DNA of 10,026 bases. Origin: Sphingopyxis macrogoltabida. GTDB taxonomy: Bacteria; Pseudomonadota; Alphaproteobacteria; Sphingomonadales; Sphingomonadaceae. The stretch's first letter is position 1, and the number at the start of each line of letters is the position of its first letter. Below the pieces are notes generated by a model that saw only the letters and a program-made list of their open reading frames with translations, was not told where the DNA came from and did not search any database. The stretch spans positions 1 to 10,026 of the forward strand of contig QFPJ01000066.1 in assembly GCA_003241685.1 (NCBI GenBank). Reading direction: 5' to 3'. This document shows positions 7,192 to 10,026 of the stretch, one piece after another. The position numbers were made by a program, and so were the translations under genes.

Positions 7192-8229
7192 ATGGTCGAC
7201 GAGGATGATTTCGAAGCACCGCCGCCGCGGCGGCGGCTGTTCCGGCGCAAGCGCGTTCTTGTTCCGCTCGCCGTCATGCTCGCGATCGTCGCGATATTTC
7301 TGGCGCTCCGCACCCCTGACACCGATCGCGACGCGATGATCGCGCGCTATGGCGGCCCCGACGCGACCTTCGCGGCGGGGCCGGCGGGGCAGCGCATTCA
7401 TTACCGCGATCAGGGCCGCCGCGACGCGCCGGCGATCATCCTGCTCCACGGGTCGAACGCCAGTCTCCACACATGGGAGCCGCTGGTGAAGCGGCTGGGC
7501 GCCGATTATCGGATCGTGACGCTCGACCTGCCGGGGCATGGCCTGACCGGCGGGACGCCCGACAAGGATTATGGCGCGTCGGGCATGACCGCCGCGGTCG
7601 ATGTCGTCGCGGCGCGCCTCGGTCTGGATGATTTCATTCTGGGCGGCAATTCGATGGGGGGCTGGGTCGCATGGCGCTATGCGATCGATCATCCCGATCG
7701 CGTCGATGCGCTGCTGCTGCTCGATGCCGCGGGGATGCCGCTGCGCAAGGGCGAAAAGCGTCCGGAATCGAATATCGGCTTCCGCATCCTCGAATATCCC
7801 TTCGGGCGCTGGCTCGCGACGCGCATCACGCCGCGCACGCTGGTCGAACAGTCGCTGCGCGGATCGGTGGCGAAGCAGGCCGTTGTCGATGACGCGATGA
7901 TCGACCGCTATTGGGAGTTGCTGCGCTTTCCCGGCAATCGCGAAGCGACGGTGCTGCGCGCGCGGCTGAACCGCGAACCCGACATGGCGGCGCGGGCGAA
8001 AGAGATCAGCGCGCCCACGCTGATCCTGTTCGGCAAGGAAGACCGGCTGATCAACCCCACGGCGGCGCAAAGCTTTCACGAACGCATCGCGGGGTCGGAA
8101 GTCGTGCTGCTGGACGGCGTCGGCCATTTGCCGATGGAGGAAGCGCCCGACGCGACCGCCGCCGCGATCGCCGATTTCCTCAAGCGGCGCTTTGTACCGC
8201 GTCCTCCGGTCGATCCAGAAACGCGCTGA
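7192..8229 (+). CDS. Membrane-anchored alpha/beta hydrolase
   Basis: An alpha/beta-hydrolase-fold enzyme of unknown substrate. The 345-residue protein begins with an acidic then Arg/Lys-rich cytoplasmic stretch (RRRLFRRKR at 13-21) and one transmembrane helix (about 22-39); the basic N-terminus predicts the catalytic domain lies in the periplasm, held by an uncleaved anchor. The fold shows the oxyanion motif LLHGSN at 84-89, DLPGHG at 112-117, nucleophile Ser154 in GNSMGG, acid Asp284 in FGKEDRL and His312 in GHLPMEEAP, so the triad is complete. A cap of about 80 residues (183-265) lies between strand 6 and the acid. GGGAGG at 7182-7187 is a good but close Shine-Dalgarno (4 bases). It lies 48 bases after the helicase and may be read through from it. 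Its last 50 bases overlap the convergent hydrolase gene. Confidence 0.85.
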   Translation: MVDEDDFEAPPPRRRLFRRKRVLVPLAVMLAIVAIFLALRTPDTDRDAMIARYGGPDATFAAGPAGQRIHYRDQGRRDAPAIILLHGSNASLHTWEPLVKRLGADYRIVTLDLPGHGLTGGTPDKDYGASGMTAAVDVVAARLGLDDFILGGNSMGGWVAWRYAIDHPDRVDALLLLDAAGMPLRKGEKRPESNIGFRILEYPFGRWLATRITPRTLVEQSLRGSVAKQAVVDDAMIDRYWELLRFPGNREATVLRARLNREPDMAARAKEISAPTLILFGKEDRLINPTAAQSFHERIAGSEVVLLDGVGHLPMEEAPDATAAAIADFLKRRFVPRPPVDPETR

Positions 8230-8935
8230 TCCGCGCCGCCACCGATGCGGCGTGGGTAAAGGGGAACAGGTGCGACCCCGGCACCACCTCCAGCACCGCG
8301 CCGTCGATCAGGTCGGCGATCATCTGGCCATGGCTGGCGGGGACGACGCCGTCGCGTTCGCCCATCAGGATCAGCGTCGGCACCGCCTTCAGATGCGGCA
8401 ACATCGCCGCGCTGGTCCATCCCGCCATCGCCATCGTCTGATAAGCGAGGCCCAATGGCGTCGCAGTGGGCAGCTTTACCCCGCTAGCCAGCATGTCGTC
8501 GTCGAGCAGCGCAGCCCAGCCGATCCCCGGCGCGCCGACGCTGGGCGTCGTCGCCATCAGCACCAGCCGCCGCACGCGGCCAGGAAATTGCACCGCGACC
8601 TGCTGCGCCACCGCACCGCCCCAACTGAAGCCTGCGACATCGATCTGCCTGTGGCCGAAGCGATCGGCGATTTCCATCACGACCGCCGCGATTGTCGGGG
8701 CGGTGTAGGGCAGGATCGCGTCGGGCGATCCGCCGACGCCGGGCATGTCGAGCGTCCACACCTCGCGCCCCGCGATCTGGGCGAGCAGCGGTGCGGCAGC
8801 GGCGATGTCGGCGCCGATCCCGTTCAGGAACAGCAGCGGCGGGCCCGCGCTTCCGACGCGCCAGCGCGCGACGCGCAGGGTCAGGCCAAAGGCATGTTCG
8901 GTCTGGAGGACGGGGTTGCCACTGATCCGGGTCAT
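8180..8935 (-). CDS. Alpha/beta hydrolase resembling intracellular PHA depolymerase
   Basis: A 251-residue cytoplasmic alpha/beta hydrolase. Its motifs match the medium-chain polyhydroxyalkanoate depolymerase (PhaZ) group of Pseudomonas better than generic esterases: FLNGIGAD at 36-43 (Asn-Gly in place of the usual His-Gly), DMPGVGGS at 63-70, VAGFSWGGAVAQQ at 100-112 with nucleophile Ser104, LVLMATT at 124-130, Asp195 in MGERDG and His222 in GSHLF. It is about 30 residues shorter than PhaZ as I recall it, mostly because the lid between about 131 and 180 is reduced. No signal peptide. AAGG 8 bases before the ATG is a usable Shine-Dalgarno. No phaC, phaP or phaR is nearby, so the substrate may be another lipid ester. 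It follows the small membrane protein gene by 50 bases on the same strand and overlaps the + strand hydrolase by 50 bases. Confidence 0.85.
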   Translation of the reverse strand: MTRISGNPVLQTEHAFGLTLRVARWRVGSAGPPLLFLNGIGADIAAAAPLLAQIAGREVWTLDMPGVGGSPDAILPYTAPTIAAVVMEIADRFGHRQIDVAGFSWGGAVAQQVAVQFPGRVRRLVLMATTPSVGAPGIGWAALLDDDMLASGVKLPTATPLGLAYQTMAMAGWTSAAMLPHLKAVPTLILMGERDGVVPASHGQMIADLIDGAVLEVVPGSHLFPFTHAASVAARISAFLDRPEDAVQSAA

Positions 8936-8985
8936 GCGCCGCGCCTTGGCACAAGTCGGTGACGGGCGAAAGTCCGCGTGCGCGG

Positions 8986-9240
8986 TCAGCCCTGCTTATC
9001 TGTCGGCGCGGCGCGCGCGGCCTGTTCGTATCGCAGGCAGTCGAAAATCTTCGCACCGGCCAGAAACACCGCGCCGCTGCACGCGACCATCAGCATCTGG
9101 CCGCCGAATCCCGGGTATTCGTGCAGATAGGCGCTGCCCCGCGCCATTGCGCCGACCGCGAGCGCATAGATGATCAGGCACGCCTCGAACCGGGTCTTGA
9201 TGACGAACAGGCGTCCGATCTTCTTCCACATCGCTTTCAT
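8986..9240 (-). CDS. Small conserved-looking two-helix inner membrane protein
   Basis: No named family is recognised, though I recall similar small proteins in sphingomonad genomes. From the ATG at 9240 the product has 84 residues: a short basic N-terminus (MKAMWKKIGRLFVIKTRFE), a first hydrophobic segment (about 18-36), a short loop with HEYPGFGG (40-47), a second hydrophobic segment (about 47-65) and a charged tail. The basic N-terminus suggests both ends are cytoplasmic. The start is uncertain: ATGs at 9267 and 9231 are in frame, none has a good Shine-Dalgarno; 9240 is chosen because the helical protein begins there. The stop is 50 bases before the depolymerase-like gene, so the two may share a transcript. 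Function unknown. Confidence 0.7.
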   Translation of the reverse strand: MKAMWKKIGRLFVIKTRFEACLIIYALAVGAMARGSAYLHEYPGFGGQMLMVACSGAVFLAGAKIFDCLRYEQAARAAPTDKQG

Positions 9241-9305
9241 GTCGCTATCTGTCAGAGCAAGAGCCATGCCAGCGGCGCAAATCGGGGATTCGATCCGGCG
9301 GCGCG

Positions 9306-9324
9306 ATGGTAAACTGTAAATTAA
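9306..9324 (-). promoter_or_regulatory. Possible CtrA-type binding site
   Basis: On the - strand TTAA, seven bases, then TTTACCAT. The CtrA consensus of alphaproteobacteria is TTAA-N7-TTAA, often extended to TTAACCAT, so this differs at one base of the second half. It sits in the only AT-rich patch of a GC-rich gap, 66 bases upstream of the start chosen for the small membrane protein, where a promoter would be expected. One imperfect match can occur by chance. Confidence 0.3.
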
Positions 9325-9440
9325 CCCGACAGCGAAGCGCAAGCGCCGATCGGGCGGCTGTCCGAAAAGGGGGCAGCTTTGCTCGTTCCGGCTCGGGAAT
9401 TGTCCGGTGGTCCCTCAGGCTCGGTTCGGCATGGGTCGCG

Positions 9441-9459
9441 CCGGCCGCCGGCCGCCGGC
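9441..9459. repeat. Short GC tandem repeat after the DUF2807 gene
   Basis: The heptamer CCGGCCG is repeated 2.7 times and ends on the last base of the stop codon of the DUF2807 gene. It is rich in overlapping GCCGGC palindromes and would fold as RNA, so it might act as a 3' stabiliser or weak terminator for that gene; there is no T-run. It may also be a slippage product in GC-rich DNA. Confidence 0.5.
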
Positions 9460-10026
9460 TATCGCGCTCCGCCGCATTCCACCGATCCGCTGCCCAGATT
9501 GTGGACGGTGCAGGCCGGGCGCCCGAGCACCACGGTTCGGCCGATCCCGCGTGCGGTGATCGCGGCGGTCTTGACCGCGCGCACGACGTGATCGCCGGTG
9601 CCTTCGCTGTCGCTGCGCAGGTCGTCGACGGCAAGCGCGCCGGCATCGAGTTGTCCGGCCCCTGATATCGCCATCTGAGCCTGTTTGGCGGTGCCGCCCG
9701 CCAGCGTCATCGTGCCCGTCCCGACCATCAGCAGCGACAGCCGGTCGGCGGCGATGCTGCCGACCTGCAGACGGCCCGGCCCGCGCAGGCCGACCGATAC
9801 GCGCGCGCCTTTCAGCCGGTCGATGCTCAGCGAACCGGCGCCGACGATCGTCGCCGACCGTAGATTGGCGGCGTTGACGCGGATCGTCACCGGACCGCGC
9901 GTCTTTCCGCGCTTTTCGTCGCCCGCGAATTGCCGTTCGCCGATGACCAGCCGCCCATCGCGCGTTTCGAGGAGCAGCCGGTCGAGCGCGTCCTGCGGCC
10001 CCGTCGCCACCGCGCTGACCGGCGCG
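9459..10026 (-). CDS. DUF2807 (head GIN domain) protein, 5' end missing
   Basis: DUF2807 proteins are secreted or lipid-anchored envelope proteins of unclear role, annotated as putative adhesins. The frame is open to the window edge (upstream of 10010 it continues ...PVSAVATGPQD), so start and any signal peptide are outside; about 189 residues are seen. Numbered from the GTG at 10010, a Gly-x-Gly unit recurs at 57-59, 77-79, 97-99, 117-119 and 137-139, exactly 20 residues apart, then at 155-157 and 173-175. Each is flanked by short beta-prone stretches, the pattern of a right-handed beta-helix with one turn per repeat. The end VECGGAR has Cys179, and Cys167 is near it; they could form a disulfide cap. 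The N-terminal ATGP and LVIGER segments are typical of the family in sphingomonads. GTG at 10010 is internal, not the start. Confidence 0.85.
   Translation of the reverse strand, partial: APVSAVATGPQDALDRLLLETRDGRLVIGERQFAGDEKRGKTRGPVTIRVNAANLRSATIVGAGSLSIDRLKGARVSVGLRGPGRLQVGSIAADRLSLLMVGTGTMTLAGGTAKQAQMAISGAGQLDAGALAVDDLRSDSEGTGDHVVRAVKTAAITARGIGRTVVLGRPACTVHNLGSGSVECGGAR

Noticed and set aside
5653..8127. A very long open frame (824 codons) on the - strand opposite the helicase and the first hydrolase
   Set aside because: It lies antisense to two genes with complete family motifs; its Arg/Ala/Asp-rich translation shows no domain. Long antisense open frames are common in GC-rich DNA.

Overview
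The window looks like the chromosome of a sphingomonad alphaproteobacterium, probably close to Sphingopyxis. It is GC-rich and tightly packed. The order bamA - ompH/skp - fabZ - rpmE, the cysteine-free alphaproteobacterial type of bL31 and the glpK and RhlE-like neighbours point that way. The genus is an inference from gene order and protein flavour, not from an alignment.

Left part (1-3938, + strand): an envelope-biogenesis operon. It holds the 3' part of bamA (start lies outside the window), the Skp-like chaperone ompH (start and stop overlap as TGATG) and fabZ, 5 bases further on. The lpxD and lpxA genes that flank fabZ in most Gram-negative bacteria are absent here, which fits an organism with glycosphingolipids in place of lipopolysaccharide. 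After 169 bases with several hairpins comes rpmE (bL31), which ends at a strong GC hairpin shared with the convergent glpK.

Middle (3972-7143): glpK (glycerol kinase, - strand) and an RhlE-type DEAD-box RNA helicase (+ strand) are divergent across a 310-base region. That region is the most structured non-coding DNA in the window. It has a long hairpin that would bury the glpK ribosome binding site, with a core resembling a dispersed palindromic repeat. It also has three dyads in a row, including a 16-base near-perfect palindrome, and two stable hairpins just upstream of the helicase start.

Right part (7192-10026): a membrane-anchored alpha/beta hydrolase (+) overlaps tail to tail by 50 bases with a second alpha/beta hydrolase (-) that resembles intracellular polyhydroxyalkanoate depolymerases. 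Upstream of the second one, on the same strand, is a small two-helix membrane protein with a CtrA-like site ahead of it. The window ends inside a DUF2807 (head GIN domain) beta-helix protein with a strict 20-residue glycine repeat.

No phage, insertion sequence, CRISPR, tRNA or rRNA was seen. The genes are mostly ordinary core genes; the unexplained signal is in the leaders and dyads between them.
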